A stretch of 51,175 bases of DNA from JAPYWM01 sp964489015. GTDB taxonomy: Bacteria > Bacteroidota > Bacteroidia > SpSt-205. This document shows, piece by piece, positions 8,429 through 17,977 of this stretch. The position numbers were made by a program, and so were the translations under genes. The stretch covers positions 1 through 51,175 of the forward strand of contig CAZAXD010000014.1 in the NCBI GenBank assembly GCA_964489015.1. Reading direction: 5' to 3'. The first letter of the stretch is position 1. Each line of letters begins with the position of its first letter. The notes below the pieces were generated by a model. The model saw only the letters and a program-made list of their open reading frames with translations, was not told the DNA's origin and did no database searches.

Positions 8429-11211
8429 GGCCTACCCCCTAAAAACAAATTGTTGAGGACCCGAAAAAATAATAACACCCACAAGCTAAGGCCCATTAGA
8501 CCTAAGATAGCCAGATTGTACTGGGGGGTGGGTACGGTCCATGGCCCCAGCGGCCTCGCTGCTACGCCAAAAGGCGTAAACCAGGGATGCGGTTCGGTCA
8601 GGAAGATTGGCTCGTACAAGCGGATAGGTTTTTCCTCGCGCCAGAGGATCTTCTGGGGGCTGTGGGTGCCCAGAAGAAGGTCTTCTAAGGCAGCATTATA
8701 GGTTTGGTGGCGAATCGTTTCAGGGACCTGGACCTCGATCGCAGCTAAGCGGGCATTTAGCTTCTGTAAGCGCTTCTGAAGGGCGGCACGCCAGGCCTCA
8801 TACGAGTTGTAACCTGCGGCTTGCAAAGGCTCCTTAGCGCCGCTCCCCTCGTACCTAGGCAAAACGTAAAGCAGTTCGTACCGCAGTTGGGAGATCTCTC
8901 GCCGCACTGGATAAAGCTGCTGGATGTAAGGGCTTTTGAGATAGTGGGTAACTACCATGCTCTCATAAGCCCATCGCGTAAACGTAAAATCCGCTAAAAA
9001 TGGGACAGGCCTTTGTCCTCGAATGGCAGGATTAAACCGGTCATAAGGCACGACAGCCCCGCTCAGTACGAGCTGCGGTATGAGCAGGATCGGGATCAAA
9101 ATGTAGACAGGTACCGGTTGGGTAAACGTATCGGAGAGGTTGAGCGCTAGCAAATTACTAGCTAAAGCCACCCCATATAAGAGACCCCAGGTATCTAGCC
9201 ACGCGTGCGGTATCTGAATAATCCAAGAGACGATGCTCCAATACAAGGTTGTCTGCACGGCCGATAGCAGTGCACTCCAGACGAGCTTAGCGTGGATGTA
9301 ACTCCCCCAGCTTAGGTGTAGAAAGCGTTCTCGGAGGCGGATTTTCCGGTCTTTGAGGAGTTCCTCGGCTGGGGAGAGCAGGCCTAGAAAGATCATCGCC
9401 AAAATATTGACAAAGAGAAGGGCCGGATAGTTTTCGTTGCCAGAAAGGGCGTAAGACTGCTCGGGTGGATGGTACCGTAGGAGTAGGCCCACAATGAGGG
9501 CTAGAAGGGGGGCAGCTACGATGAGTGCCAGCGTAGCGGTGCGCTGGCGGACCTTACGTAGGCCCTCTCGAGCCACCAAGATAAAAAACTGCTTCAAGGC
9601 CGAGACGGCTGGGCGAGGCTTAGGCGCGTAAAGGTCTACTTGGGTTTTGGGGGGCATGTAACGCTGCCAAAAGAGTTGATACCACCGATCGGGCGCATAA
9701 CGTCGCTTGTCGGTAGGCTGTCCTTCGCTATCTAAGATGCGTTGCTGGATGATATCGAAGAGCGCCTCCGGCTCGACTCGCCGACAAGAAGGACACTCGA
9801 CCTGTTCGCTATCCGAAAAGCCAGCCGCTTGTCGAAAGTGCTGCAGCGCTACGAGCGGTGAACCCCAAAAGATAGGGTAGCCGCCTTCATCGAGGAAGAG
9901 GAGGTGGTCTAGCTTTTTGTAGATGTCGGACGAAGGCTGGTGTAAAGTAAAGAAGACGATACGGCCTTCGCGAGCGAGGGCCTGCAGGGTTTCGACGACC
10001 TGCAGTGCATCTGAGGATGAGAGCCCGCTGGTCGGCTCATCTACAAAGAGGACCAGCGGTTGCCGCACGAGTTCCAGCGCAATGTTGAGGCGCTTCCGTT
10101 GACCACCGCTCAGGGTAGGACTCAGGGGATTACCTACGACCAGGTCTTTGGCGGCATAGAGGCCTAGTTTTTTGAGAACGGTTTCGGTAGCTTGGGCAGC
10201 CTCCTGCGGGGAGCCATAAGAAAAGCGCGCCGCGTAGTATACGTTTTCCCAGGCTGTGAGCTCTTCGATGAGAAGGTCCTCCTGGGGCACATAGCCCAAG
10301 AGTCCGCGTACCGCTCGTGGACGTTTGTGAATGGTGATACCATTGAGGTAGACTTTACCGCCGGTGGGACTAAGCTGGCCGCTCAGTAAACGCATGAGTG
10401 TGCTTTTACCCGCTCCGCTGGGGCCCATGATCCCGACCAGCCGCCCCTGCCAAACCTCAAAACTGAGAGGGTGTATCGCTGTTTTTCCGCTACGGAAGCG
10501 GTAACTTAGCTTGTGTACCTCCCATAGGATTCGATTTTGGGGAGGAGGCGGTACAAATACCTCCAAGATTTCCTGATAGGTCAGCGTATAGCCATGACTA
10601 AAGCGTAGGAATGCCCCCTCCGGCAAAACACGAATAATATCGCCCCGTAGCCATTGGCCGTTGAGGTGCACTTCTAAGTCGCGGCCCATCAACCGCATGA
10701 GGATGAGCCTGGGAGCCGGCAGATAGAGAAACGCAGCGTAGCCAGGCAGATAGGGCACCGAAATAAAGCGGGTAGGAGGCTGCACCTCTCGTGCCCCCAC
10801 GCAGAGGAGGTTCTCGTTTCGAATCTCGCGCACAGACGAGGAACCCGCAAAAAGCAAAATCAACAACCGCTCGTTGGTAGGGATATCAAAGACCTCGCCC
10901 ATCTCTTGTAGAAAGCGCTCTTCATTGGCCGATAAATCCCGATCGCCATGCGCTAGCTGAACGGTGTAAGCGTAGAGTAGATACCGCTGCGAGCACTCTA
11001 GCTGCTGTGCTAGGTTTCGAAGCAGCAGCGAAACCGATAAGCTCTGGGCACTGCGCAGGTGGGCTTGGATCCGCTGAATCGCTTCGTCGGGATCCACGCC
11101 GATCTCGACGAGAAGCTGACGTAAGATAGCCTGCTCCCGCTGGGTAAAGCTCCCCTTAAGCGTGAGATAAGCCAAAATGCGGGTTAGTCCATCTAATAGG
11201 ACGACTTGCAC
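8425..11211 (-). CDS. TerB-like domain fused to ABCG-type ABC exporter
   Basis: 928 residues. A helical TerB-like domain (1-120) is followed by a beta-rich segment (about 140-220) and an ABC ATPase with Walker A GPSGAGKS (263-270), signature LSGGQ (367-371) and Walker B FVDEP ending near 393. After a CPSC pair (473-476) comes an ABC-2 permease-like membrane domain (about 545-740), a soluble loop and a last membrane helix near the C-terminus. The ATPase-before-permease order resembles eukaryotic White/ABCG half-transporters. The substrate is unknown. A GTG start is chosen because a near-consensus box ends five bases before it. It follows rel after 19 bases and overlaps the polyprenyl synthase start. 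Confidence 0.88.
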   Translation of the reverse strand: MQVVLLDGLTRILAYLTLKGSFTQREQAILRQLLVEIGVDPDEAIQRIQAHLRSAQSLSVSLLLRNLAQQLECSQRYLLYAYTVQLAHGDRDLSANEERFLQEMGEVFDIPTNERLLILLFAGSSSVREIRNENLLCVGAREVQPPTRFISVPYLPGYAAFLYLPAPRLILMRLMGRDLEVHLNGQWLRGDIIRVLPEGAFLRFSHGYTLTYQEILEVFVPPPPQNRILWEVHKLSYRFRSGKTAIHPLSFEVWQGRLVGIMGPSGAGKSTLMRLLSGQLSPTGGKVYLNGITIHKRPRAVRGLLGYVPQEDLLIEELTAWENVYYAARFSYGSPQEAAQATETVLKKLGLYAAKDLVVGNPLSPTLSGGQRKRLNIALELVRQPLVLFVDEPTSGLSSSDALQVVETLQALAREGRIVFFTLHQPSSDIYKKLDHLLFLDEGGYPIFWGSPLVALQHFRQAAGFSDSEQVECPSCRRVEPEALFDIIQQRILDSEGQPTDKRRYAPDRWYQLFWQRYMPPKTQVDLYAPKPRPAVSALKQFFILVAREGLRKVRQRTATLALIVAAPLLALIVGLLLRYHPPEQSYALSGNENYPALLFVNILAMIFLGLLSPAEELLKDRKIRLRERFLHLSWGSYIHAKLVWSALLSAVQTTLYWSIVSWIIQIPHAWLDTWGLLYGVALASNLLALNLSDTFTQPVPVYILIPILLIPQLVLSGAVVPYDRFNPAIRGQRPVPFLADFTFTRWAYESMVVTHYLKSPYIQQLYPVRREISQLRYELLYVLPRYEGSGAKEPLQAAGYNSYEAWRAALQKRLQKLNARLAAIEVQVPETIRHQTYNAALEDLLLGTHSPQKILWREEKPIRLYEPIFLTEPHPWFTPFGVAARPLGPWTVPTPQYNLAILGLMGLSLWVLLFFRVLNNLFLGGRP

Positions 11212-11216
11212 CGCTG

Positions 11217-11224
11217 CAAAGTTT
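11217..11224 (-). promoter_or_regulatory. -7 box of TerB-ABC gene (AAACTTTG, near consensus)
   Basis: One mismatch to TAnnTTTG; it ends five bases before the GTG start. The gene may also be read from rel. Confidence 0.5.
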
Positions 11225-11230
11225 AGAGAT

Positions 11231-13447
11231 TTAGGGCGACTGGTGACGCTCGATGTGTAAAAGCCCGCGTACTTGGCTAAGCTCCCGAATGACGCTCACA
11301 AGGTCGTGTTCTGCATACACATAAAATTCTATCACGCCGTAAAAGTATGAACTTTTGCCAGATAGCTGGATGGAGCGGATATTCTTCCGCTTTCTGAGAG
11401 AAAGTACCCGTATGATGTCCAAGAGCATGCCGGGGCGGTCCTCGCCTTCGAGTCGTAAAGCAGTGAGGAAGGTCTTTTGGGGGGTAGGAGTCCAGCGCAG
11501 AGGGCGTACCTTCGTGCTATCCAGGGATAAAAATTTTTGCAGGTGGGGGCAGACGGTGCGATGAATAACGAGCCCATCTGCAGACAGATACCCCATCACC
11601 GCATCAAAAGGGATGGGGTAGCAGCAGGTTGCGTACTGGTATGGCTCCTCCGGCAAACCGATTTCTAAGGCCCCGCTGAGTAGGCCCAGCTGTTCCCGAA
11701 GCTGGTCTATGATCGGGGTAACCCCTTGGGAGAGGCGTTTGAGCCGAATAAACTCCTGAATGCGGGTTAGGTCGATCGTATGAGTGCCCAGTCGGTAGAG
11801 AAGTTCCTCCAAAGAGGGTACCTTCAGATACCACAGAAGCTCGCGAATCACTTGATCATCGGGACGTAGACCCAGGTGCCGCAGTCGCCAATCAAAGATT
11901 TCCCGGCCTTTTTCAATCGCTTGCTTGCGCTGGAGCTTGAGGTATTCTCGGATCTTGAGGCGAGCTCGGGCCGTCTTGACGAATCTGAGCTGTTCCTCTG
12001 TCGGCTCGGTTTTTTCGCTCGTGATGATTTCGACCTGGTCGGCGTTTTGCAGGACATAATCTAGCAGCACCGGCTTCCCATTGACCTTGGCCGCGATAGC
12101 ACGCCGCCCAATCTCGGAGTGAATCTCATAGGCAAAGTCCAGAGCGGTCGCGCCCGCCGGTAGGACCTTCAGAGCCCCCTTGGGGGTAAAAACGTAGACC
12201 TCTTCGTGGGTAATTTCTGGCCGTAATTCTGACAGCAGGTCAATATTCGGGAGGTCTGGGTTTTGAAGGAGGTTGCGGATGCGGTTGAGCCAGCGTTCCA
12301 GCGCTTCATCATAAGGGGCGGGTGCTTGGCCGTTGTGATTTTGCCGCTCCTTATAGCGCCAGTGTGCGACTAGCCCGTATTCTGCGGCTTCGTGCATGCG
12401 CCTAGAGCGGATTTGAACTTCGACCCACTTGCCCTCGGGTCCCATGACGGTGATATGCAGCGCTTCGTAGCCCGTGGAGCGGGGCTGCGATATCCAGTCC
12501 CGTAGCCGACTGAGGTTTGGCCGATAAAGTTGAGTCACGACGGAGTAAACCCGCCAGCAGTCGGCCTTTTCGCTCGAGAGCGGCGAGTCTAAAATGATCC
12601 GAATGGCAAAAATATCGTAGACCTCTTCAAACGGGACGCCCTGCCGCTGCATCTTGCGATAAATCGAGCTAATAGCCTTGACGCGACTCTCGATCTTGTA
12701 AGGTAGGCCTAGCTCAGCTTTTAGCCGCTCCTCGATGGGCGCGACGAAGCGGCTAATGTAAGCGGCTCGCTCCTTGGCTGTCTCCTGAAGGCGGCGTTCA
12801 ATCTCCTGATAAGCCACTGGGTTTCGATAACGCAGGATGAGGTCCTCTATCTCCGTGTAGACATGGTATAAGCCGAGTCTATGGGCGATCGGCGCATACA
12901 GAAACTCTGTCTCTGCTAAGATTTTAGCCTGTTTCTCGGGTCGTAGGCCAGCTAAGGTGCGTAGGTTGTGTAGCCGATCAGCTAGCTTGATGAGGGCGAC
13001 GCGGATGTCGTCCGCCATGGTGAGCAGGATCTTGCGAAAGGTCTCGGCCTGGCTAGAGTCCAGGGGGCCCTCTACGCGGCTGATTTTGGTTAGGCCCTCG
13101 ACAAGGCGGGCGACCGTGGGACCAAACTGCCCTTCAATAATATCGAGCTCTGTATTGGTGTCTTCGACGACATCATGGAGTAAAGCCGCAATGATGGCGG
13201 AAAGGTCTTTGAGGCCGATCTCCTTGGCGAGGATTTGTGCCACGGCCAGTGGATGTAGGATATAAGGCTCGCCGCTTTTACGGCGGGCATCGCCGTGCTG
13301 CTGAAGGGCAAAGCGGAAAGCTCTGCGTAATTGGGCCCGCTCTTCGCGCCCCACAAACTCCCCGCAGGTCCGAAGTAAGCGCCGATAAGCCCGCAGGATT
13401 TCCTTCTGTTCCGTCTCTGAGAAACCGACTACACCCAGAAAGGCCAT
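11231..13447 (-). CDS. rel: Bifunctional (p)ppGpp synthetase/hydrolase (Rel/SpoT family)
   Basis: 738 residues that set the alarmone level in the stringent response. The HD hydrolase domain has intact His-Asp (ALLHDVVED), the synthetase domain follows (RVKAISSIYRKM and YDIFAIRI), then a TGS domain (YVFTPKGALKVLPAGATALD) and a C-terminal ACT domain. Both catalytic domains look complete, so a bifunctional enzyme is inferred. The frame opens upstream at 13465, but the codons for Leu-Ile-Phe there are the promoter box itself, so ATG 13447 is taken. It heads the minus-strand run that goes on to phoH. Confidence 0.95.
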   Translation of the reverse strand: MAFLGVVGFSETEQKEILRAYRRLLRTCGEFVGREERAQLRRAFRFALQQHGDARRKSGEPYILHPLAVAQILAKEIGLKDLSAIIAALLHDVVEDTNTELDIIEGQFGPTVARLVEGLTKISRVEGPLDSSQAETFRKILLTMADDIRVALIKLADRLHNLRTLAGLRPEKQAKILAETEFLYAPIAHRLGLYHVYTEIEDLILRYRNPVAYQEIERRLQETAKERAAYISRFVAPIEERLKAELGLPYKIESRVKAISSIYRKMQRQGVPFEEVYDIFAIRIILDSPLSSEKADCWRVYSVVTQLYRPNLSRLRDWISQPRSTGYEALHITVMGPEGKWVEVQIRSRRMHEAAEYGLVAHWRYKERQNHNGQAPAPYDEALERWLNRIRNLLQNPDLPNIDLLSELRPEITHEEVYVFTPKGALKVLPAGATALDFAYEIHSEIGRRAIAAKVNGKPVLLDYVLQNADQVEIITSEKTEPTEEQLRFVKTARARLKIREYLKLQRKQAIEKGREIFDWRLRHLGLRPDDQVIRELLWYLKVPSLEELLYRLGTHTIDLTRIQEFIRLKRLSQGVTPIIDQLREQLGLLSGALEIGLPEEPYQYATCCYPIPFDAVMGYLSADGLVIHRTVCPHLQKFLSLDSTKVRPLRWTPTPQKTFLTALRLEGEDRPGMLLDIIRVLSLRKRKNIRSIQLSGKSSYFYGVIEFYVYAEHDLVSVIRELSQVRGLLHIERHQSP

Positions 13448-13452
13448 CCCCT

Positions 13453-13460
13453 CAAAGATA
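13453..13460 (-). promoter_or_regulatory. -7 box of rel (TATCTTTG)
   Basis: Perfect box ending five bases before the rel ATG, back-to-back with the box at 13473-13480 for the plus-strand gene. Confidence 0.75.
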
Positions 13461-13472
13461 AGCATCTGTGCG

Positions 13473-13480
13473 TACTTTTG
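13473..13480 (+). promoter_or_regulatory. -7 box of the unknown secreted-protein gene (TACTTTTG)
   Basis: Perfect TAnnTTTG box, ending four bases before ATG 13485. Only 12 bp separate it from the divergent rel box, so the two upstream elements must overlap the other gene's promoter. Confidence 0.7.
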
Positions 13481-13484
13481 GCTA

Positions 13485-14132
13485 ATGCGGTGGGGAGTGC
13501 TGGGCCTCGCTCTGGCTTTTGCGCAGGTGGGCTCTTTCTATCAGAAGTTACATCCGGGCCTGTTTCCGATGGTAGCTGATACCAATCACCGGGGCTGGCT
13601 AGCCGAGCTGCGCCGCCAGATGGAGAAAAATCGCCAGGTCGAATGGCATGATCGGTTTTTTCGGCAGATTGCTACGCTGTACCTAGAGACGTCGGACGAG
13701 GCAGACAGTTTGGCGTATGCCTTGGCGCAGCAGATAGGGGCTTCGAGCGATACGCTGCTCCGCTTATGGGCTACGTTGACTGATAAGGAGGCCTCGCCTG
13801 AGTTTCTCATGGCGGCTTGGCGGCCCTATCAGCCGGCGACACAGGGGCAGACGCCCACCGCCTGGCTCGTACGGGACATGCTAGATTTGGGCCAAGCGGT
13901 GATCCAGTTGTGGCTACCCACGGGTGCGCCTATGGCTGGTCTGATAGAAGCGGCCTGGCTGGGTTACCTTCGGGCGGTGCTAGCCGGTTATCAGTTCTTT
14001 GGCTTTGGCGAAGGTGGGGAGTCTTGGCTGGAGCGACTGGAGCTTATTACGCGGATCGGACTTCTGGAGTATTATGCCTACGGCGAAACGGCTAATCGTT
14101 ATCGAGCATGGAAACGGGGATACTGGCCATAG
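13485..14132 (+). CDS. Unknown protein with signal peptide
   Basis: 215 residues, not recognised. It starts with a short hydrophobic signal-like segment (WGVLGLALAFAQ); the rest is mostly helical, rich in Leu, Ala, Trp and Tyr, with no transmembrane pair, metal motif or repeat that I can see. It is probably periplasmic or outer-membrane-associated. Its last 25 bases overlap meaB, so the two are likely cotranscribed, and it shares a divergent promoter region with rel. Nothing more specific can be supported. Confidence 0.7.
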   Translation: MRWGVLGLALAFAQVGSFYQKLHPGLFPMVADTNHRGWLAELRRQMEKNRQVEWHDRFFRQIATLYLETSDEADSLAYALAQQIGASSDTLLRLWATLTDKEASPEFLMAAWRPYQPATQGQTPTAWLVRDMLDLGQAVIQLWLPTGAPMAGLIEAAWLGYLRAVLAGYQFFGFGEGGESWLERLELITRIGLLEYYAYGETANRYRAWKRGYWP

Positions 14133-15070
14133 GCATAGCGTCTGGGGATAGACTGGCCTTGGCGAAAGGCCTCTCGCTCATTGAGAGCCAGCGGCCCCAG
14201 GATATTCCACAGCGCGCTGCTTTGCTTACAGCCCTCAAACCGGCTGCCTTGTCCTATCGCATTGGCTTCACGGGCACGCCGGGCGCCGGCAAGAGTACGC
14301 TCATCGATGCTCTCGGCCTTTATGTCCTCGAACAGGATCCGTCGGCTACCCTGGCCGTTCTCACCGTAGACCCCTCTAGCTGGCGGAGTGGGGGAAGTCT
14401 CCTCGCGGATCAGACGCGCATGCGAGCGCTTAGCACCCATCCTCGGGCTTTTCTGCGGACTTTTGCTTCAGGTGGTCACTTAGGCGGGCTGCACCCCCGT
14501 ATCCGCGAAGCGATCCATCTCTGCGAGGCGGCCGGTTTCACGTACGTCTTCTTAGAAACCGTGGGCACGGGTCAGAGCGAAGTAGAGCTCCGCTTTGTAA
14601 GTGATTTTCTGCTGTATGTGGCTGTGCCCTATGGAGGCGATGAGGTACAGGGGCTCAAGCGTGGTCTTATGGAAGCCCTGGACGGCGTCGCCCTCAACAA
14701 AGTCGAGACGGCCCCCGCTGACGTACTCAAGCGCTATATCTTTCAGCTTGAAGCGGCCCTGCGCCTGCTTCGAGGGCAAGAAAGTGCGCGTTTATTCCTT
14801 CAGCCGCTATCAGCCCTACGCAAGGAGAATATAGATAAGCTATGGGCTGCGCTGATTCGCGCCAAACCAGACCACTCGACGCTGCTCGCCTCTCGCCTTA
14901 GACAAGAAAAGCACTGGCTTGAGCGGTACTGGCAGGAAGCGCTACGCTGGTGGATCCAGCACTCCCCTCACGAAGCCCACTACCAGCGCCTGCAGGCACG
15001 TCTCGCGGCCGGTGAGCCCCTCTGGCCCCTCATGGAGGAGATCGCCCATCATTTTGGCTTACTCTCATGA
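14108..15070 (+). CDS. meaB: MeaB/ArgK-type G-protein chaperone
   Basis: 320 residues. The P-loop GTPTGK-type motif is GTPGAGKS (56-63), followed by the family block VLTVDPSSWRSGGSLLADQTRM and the VETVGTGQSEVE region, which reads ETVGTGQSE here. The family protects and reloads adenosylcobalamin in methylmalonyl-CoA mutase. No mutase gene is in this window, so the link is from family knowledge only; a biotin carrier protein that could serve propionyl-CoA carboxylase is at 47800. The start overlaps the preceding gene and the stop overlaps the glycosyltransferase start (ATGA). Confidence 0.92.
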   Translation: METGILAIGIASGDRLALAKGLSLIESQRPQDIPQRAALLTALKPAALSYRIGFTGTPGAGKSTLIDALGLYVLEQDPSATLAVLTVDPSSWRSGGSLLADQTRMRALSTHPRAFLRTFASGGHLGGLHPRIREAIHLCEAAGFTYVFLETVGTGQSEVELRFVSDFLLYVAVPYGGDEVQGLKRGLMEALDGVALNKVETAPADVLKRYIFQLEAALRLLRGQESARLFLQPLSALRKENIDKLWAALIRAKPDHSTLLASRLRQEKHWLERYWQEALRWWIQHSPHEAHYQRLQARLAAGEPLWPLMEEIAHHFGLLS

Positions 15071-15935
15071 AGGTCGTCGGTTTTACTATTCTGCGTAACG
15101 GCGTCTTGATGGATTACCCCTTTCGAGAGGCGATTCGCTCAGCTTTGCCGCTTTGTGAACGGTTTATTGTATCGGTGGGGCAAAGCGAGGATGATACTCT
15201 AGCGCAGGTGGAGCGGCTAGCGGTGCAATATCCCCAAATCGAAATCCGTCAAAGCCACTGGGATCTCACTCAGCGAAAGGGGGGTATACCTTGGCCGTAG
15301 AGACCAATAAAGTCCTCGATCAGCTGCCGCCCGCCGACTGGGTCTTGTACTTACAGGCCGATGAGGTGCTGCACGAGGCTGATTATCCGGCTATCCGCCA
15401 GGCTATGTCCCAGCACTTAGCGGATAAACGAGTCGAGGGGCTGGTCTTTGATTATGTACACTTTTACGGCAGCTATGCGTGGGTGGGTATCTCGCGGCGG
15501 TGGTACCGGCGAGAAGTGCGCATTATTCGACCTTGGCCGGAGATCCGCTCCTATCAGGATGCCCAGGGCTTCCGCAAAAACGGCCACAAGCTCTGGGTAA
15601 AGCCAGCACAAGCCCGCGTTTTTCACTACGGTTGGGTGCGTCCTCCCGAGCTTCAGGCCCAGAAACTCCGCCAGCTCCACCGCTACTGGCATCAAGACGA
15701 CTGGATCGAAGCAGCAGTCGGGCAAGGCTTTTGCTACGAAGTGAATGATCGCCTCCAGCGCTTCACGGGTACGCACCCGGCTGTGATGCAGGAGCGGATC
15801 GCCCAGGCCCACTGGCTGTTTCACTACGACCCGCATCGGGTGCGCCTACCCCTCAAGGAGCGCCTCTCCTACTGGTTTGAGACTCGGACAGGCTGGCGTA
15901 TAGGGGAGTTTCGGAATTACCGGCTTTTACCCTGA
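15067..15935 (+). pseudogene. Family 2 glycosyltransferase, interrupted by a one-base frameshift
   Basis: Two frames together make a full-length (about 290 aa) protein of a well-conserved GT2-like family: 15067-15284 gives the N-terminus (MKVVGFTILRNG, VSVGQSEDDT) and the frame from 15285 to 15935 gives LAVETNKVLDQ, the YLQADEV acidic motif, FDYVHFYGSY and the C-terminal TGWRIGEFRNYRL. The break is in a run of six G at 15279-15284; a seventh G would give RKGGYTLAVETNK with no gap. The cause may be a true mutation, slippage-based on/off switching or a homopolymer sequencing error. It overlaps meaB by ATGA, and its last 19 bases overlap the antisense TonB pseudogene. Confidence 0.85.
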
Positions 15936-17944
15936 TGCGCGTAGAGGAGGCCTGCTGTGAAGGTTCGGCCCAAAAACGGCATGTTTCCGACACTGAGATG
16001 ATCCCAACCAAATGTATTGAGCACGTTTTCAACGGCAATTTGCAAGCGAAGCTCATGGCTTGTCTGCGCTAAGGCGACGTACTGATACCGTAAGTGCAAG
16101 AGGTGGTACGCTGGTGTGGCGTCCTCCTGGTAGATCTGCCGAGAGAGGTGTTTTTGTGCTGCTGCCCAGAAGCCCTCTAGAGCCAGTCGGTGCCTGAGCC
16201 GCCTGTAAACTAGCCGCACGCGAGCATGCCATGGGTAAATCCACGGTAGAGGTTCGTGTAGGGTTTGATGCCAACCGTAAGTGTAGCCGGTCCAAAGAGA
16301 GGCTTCCCAGGGAGCGCGAAGCCACTCTAAACGGGCTGTTAGCCCAGTTGTCCAGGCGGTTCCTGTATTTTGCAAGAGGCGCCAGCTTTGGGCGGTCTGA
16401 TTGCCCGAGGTGTATGACTGGGCGAAAGTGCGCGGGGCAATGTAGTCGGGCATCCGATTGAAAAAGCTCTGCATCTGCATCGACAGAGACGCTTTGACAT
16501 ATCGAAGGCTTGCTTCGGCCCGAAGGAGCCGCTCCGGTCGCAAGGTCGAGCTGCCCATCTGGATGCTATTGTCCATGGGCACGTACAGATAGTAGCCGTA
16601 TAACTCCGTATGCGTAGGGGCGCGAGTGCCATAGCTGAGTCGCCACTCGGGGATGACGGTGTGGCTACAAAGTCCCTCTCCATGCAAACTGACCTGATAC
16701 GCTCCTAGTCGGCGCTGAACGTGACTCCCTCCCCCATAAGTCTCCTGATAAATCCGAAGAGGGGTGTAGCTGAGCGTGTCCCCGATACCATACTGGAAGA
16801 GAGAACCCGTAAGATGAAGGTGTAGCCGTCCATGGGTGTGCTCGTATCGCAGATGCCAATTCTGGGTTGTTTGCCAAAAACGAATATCCGCTAGGTTGCG
16901 TACGTGCATGGGGCTAATGGCTGGGTCTAGCGGGCGCATGAACATGTCACTATAAGCCCGGTGCAGGGAAATCTCGGCGCGCTGCATCAGGTTGAGCGTA
17001 CCCGCTTGCAGCCAAGTTATATCGGCTACGCTTCTTAGGCTCTGGGTACTGCCTTGCATAGGCATGTACATGCCGGACATGATGGGGCGGCTGCGGATCT
17101 CGGTTTCCTAACGCTTTTCGTCCGTCATGCGGTGCTGAATCTGATTGTAATACACCCGAAGCGCTAGGCGATCTGTCCAGTTGTACGTTAGGCTAAATAA
17201 ATGAAAGCGGCTGGCCTCGGCATCCATGATAAGCCCAGGGTAATCGACATCCCAAAAGAAGTCACCCAAGTACTGTAACTCCAGTGTATGCCCAGCCGTC
17301 AATGGATAGGCGAGAGTTAGGTAAGTATTGAGCTTTCGGAAGGAGGCGATTGCCCATACACTGTCACGCCCCCTTGCCTCGGTACTGCCTGGAGGGAGGG
17401 GGCGCTTAGCCTTTGGCCTGTCTGATACGGGCCACCTAAGCGGCCAGTCAACCCGACTGCATACCGCCAGCGGTTCGTTTCGCCCTGCAAGCGGAGACTA
17501 GATACCAAGCGATGATAATTAGAAGCGCCTGTGATGGCTATACGCGTTTGTGTAGGTCCCCGGGTTTTAGCAGGTCGACGGCTTAGGAGTAGCGCCCCAC
17601 TGCTGGCGCGGCGTCCAGGCGGCTTCTTCCAAAATGGTCCCCTCCACAAAAGTCAGGACCGGATCCATGCGGTCTACGCAGGCCGGTAGGACTCGCATGC
17701 CTTCGATGAGGATGGTAGTTTGGGTAGGCAGAAGCCCCTGATAAACTACCTCCTGTGCGAAGGGGACACTCCGATATACAGGCTGGATGAGGCCCAGGCG
17801 CTGCAGTTGCTCGATGCTGGTTTCACCCGGGGCGGATCGGGGCGCCTGTAGGGCCTCTATGGTGACTGGCGACAACGTGTAAACAGGCAGAGAATCGACC
17901 CCTTGCGCCCATAGAAGCCCTATAGCCACACTAAGGCGCCACAT
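15917..17944 (-). pseudogene. TonB-dependent receptor, decayed (two frameshifts and an amber stop)
   Basis: Four minus-strand pieces join into one outer-membrane receptor. 17944 to about 17590 encodes a signal peptide and plug (TTILIEGMRVLPACVDRMDP). About 17590 to 17430 continues one frame over (WGALLLSRRP region, TNRWRYAVGLTGRLGG). From about 17430 the first frame returns (IASFRKLNTYLTLAYPL) and runs through barrel strands to an in-frame TAG at 17108-17110. After the TAG the same frame goes on (SGMYMPMQGSTQSL) to the barrel end at 15917. The plug motif CVDRMDP and the Met-rich MSGMYMPM loop resemble OprC/NosA-like copper receptors, so copper uptake is a plausible ancestral role. Coding signal remains strong, so loss is recent or partly an assembly artefact. 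Confidence 0.8.
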
Positions 17945-17948
17945 GCAG

Positions 17949-17956
17949 CAAAGTTA
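17949..17956 (-). promoter_or_regulatory. -7 box of the TonB receptor pseudogene (TAACTTTG)
   Basis: Perfect box, four bases before ATG 17944; still intact although the gene is broken. Confidence 0.7.
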
Positions 17957-17977
17957 CTGTTCTATTTAGATTCAAAA

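Noticed and set aside
15417..15836. 139-aa minus-strand ORF opposite the glycosyltransferase
   Set aside because: It has no domain and the plus strand is clearly coding there.
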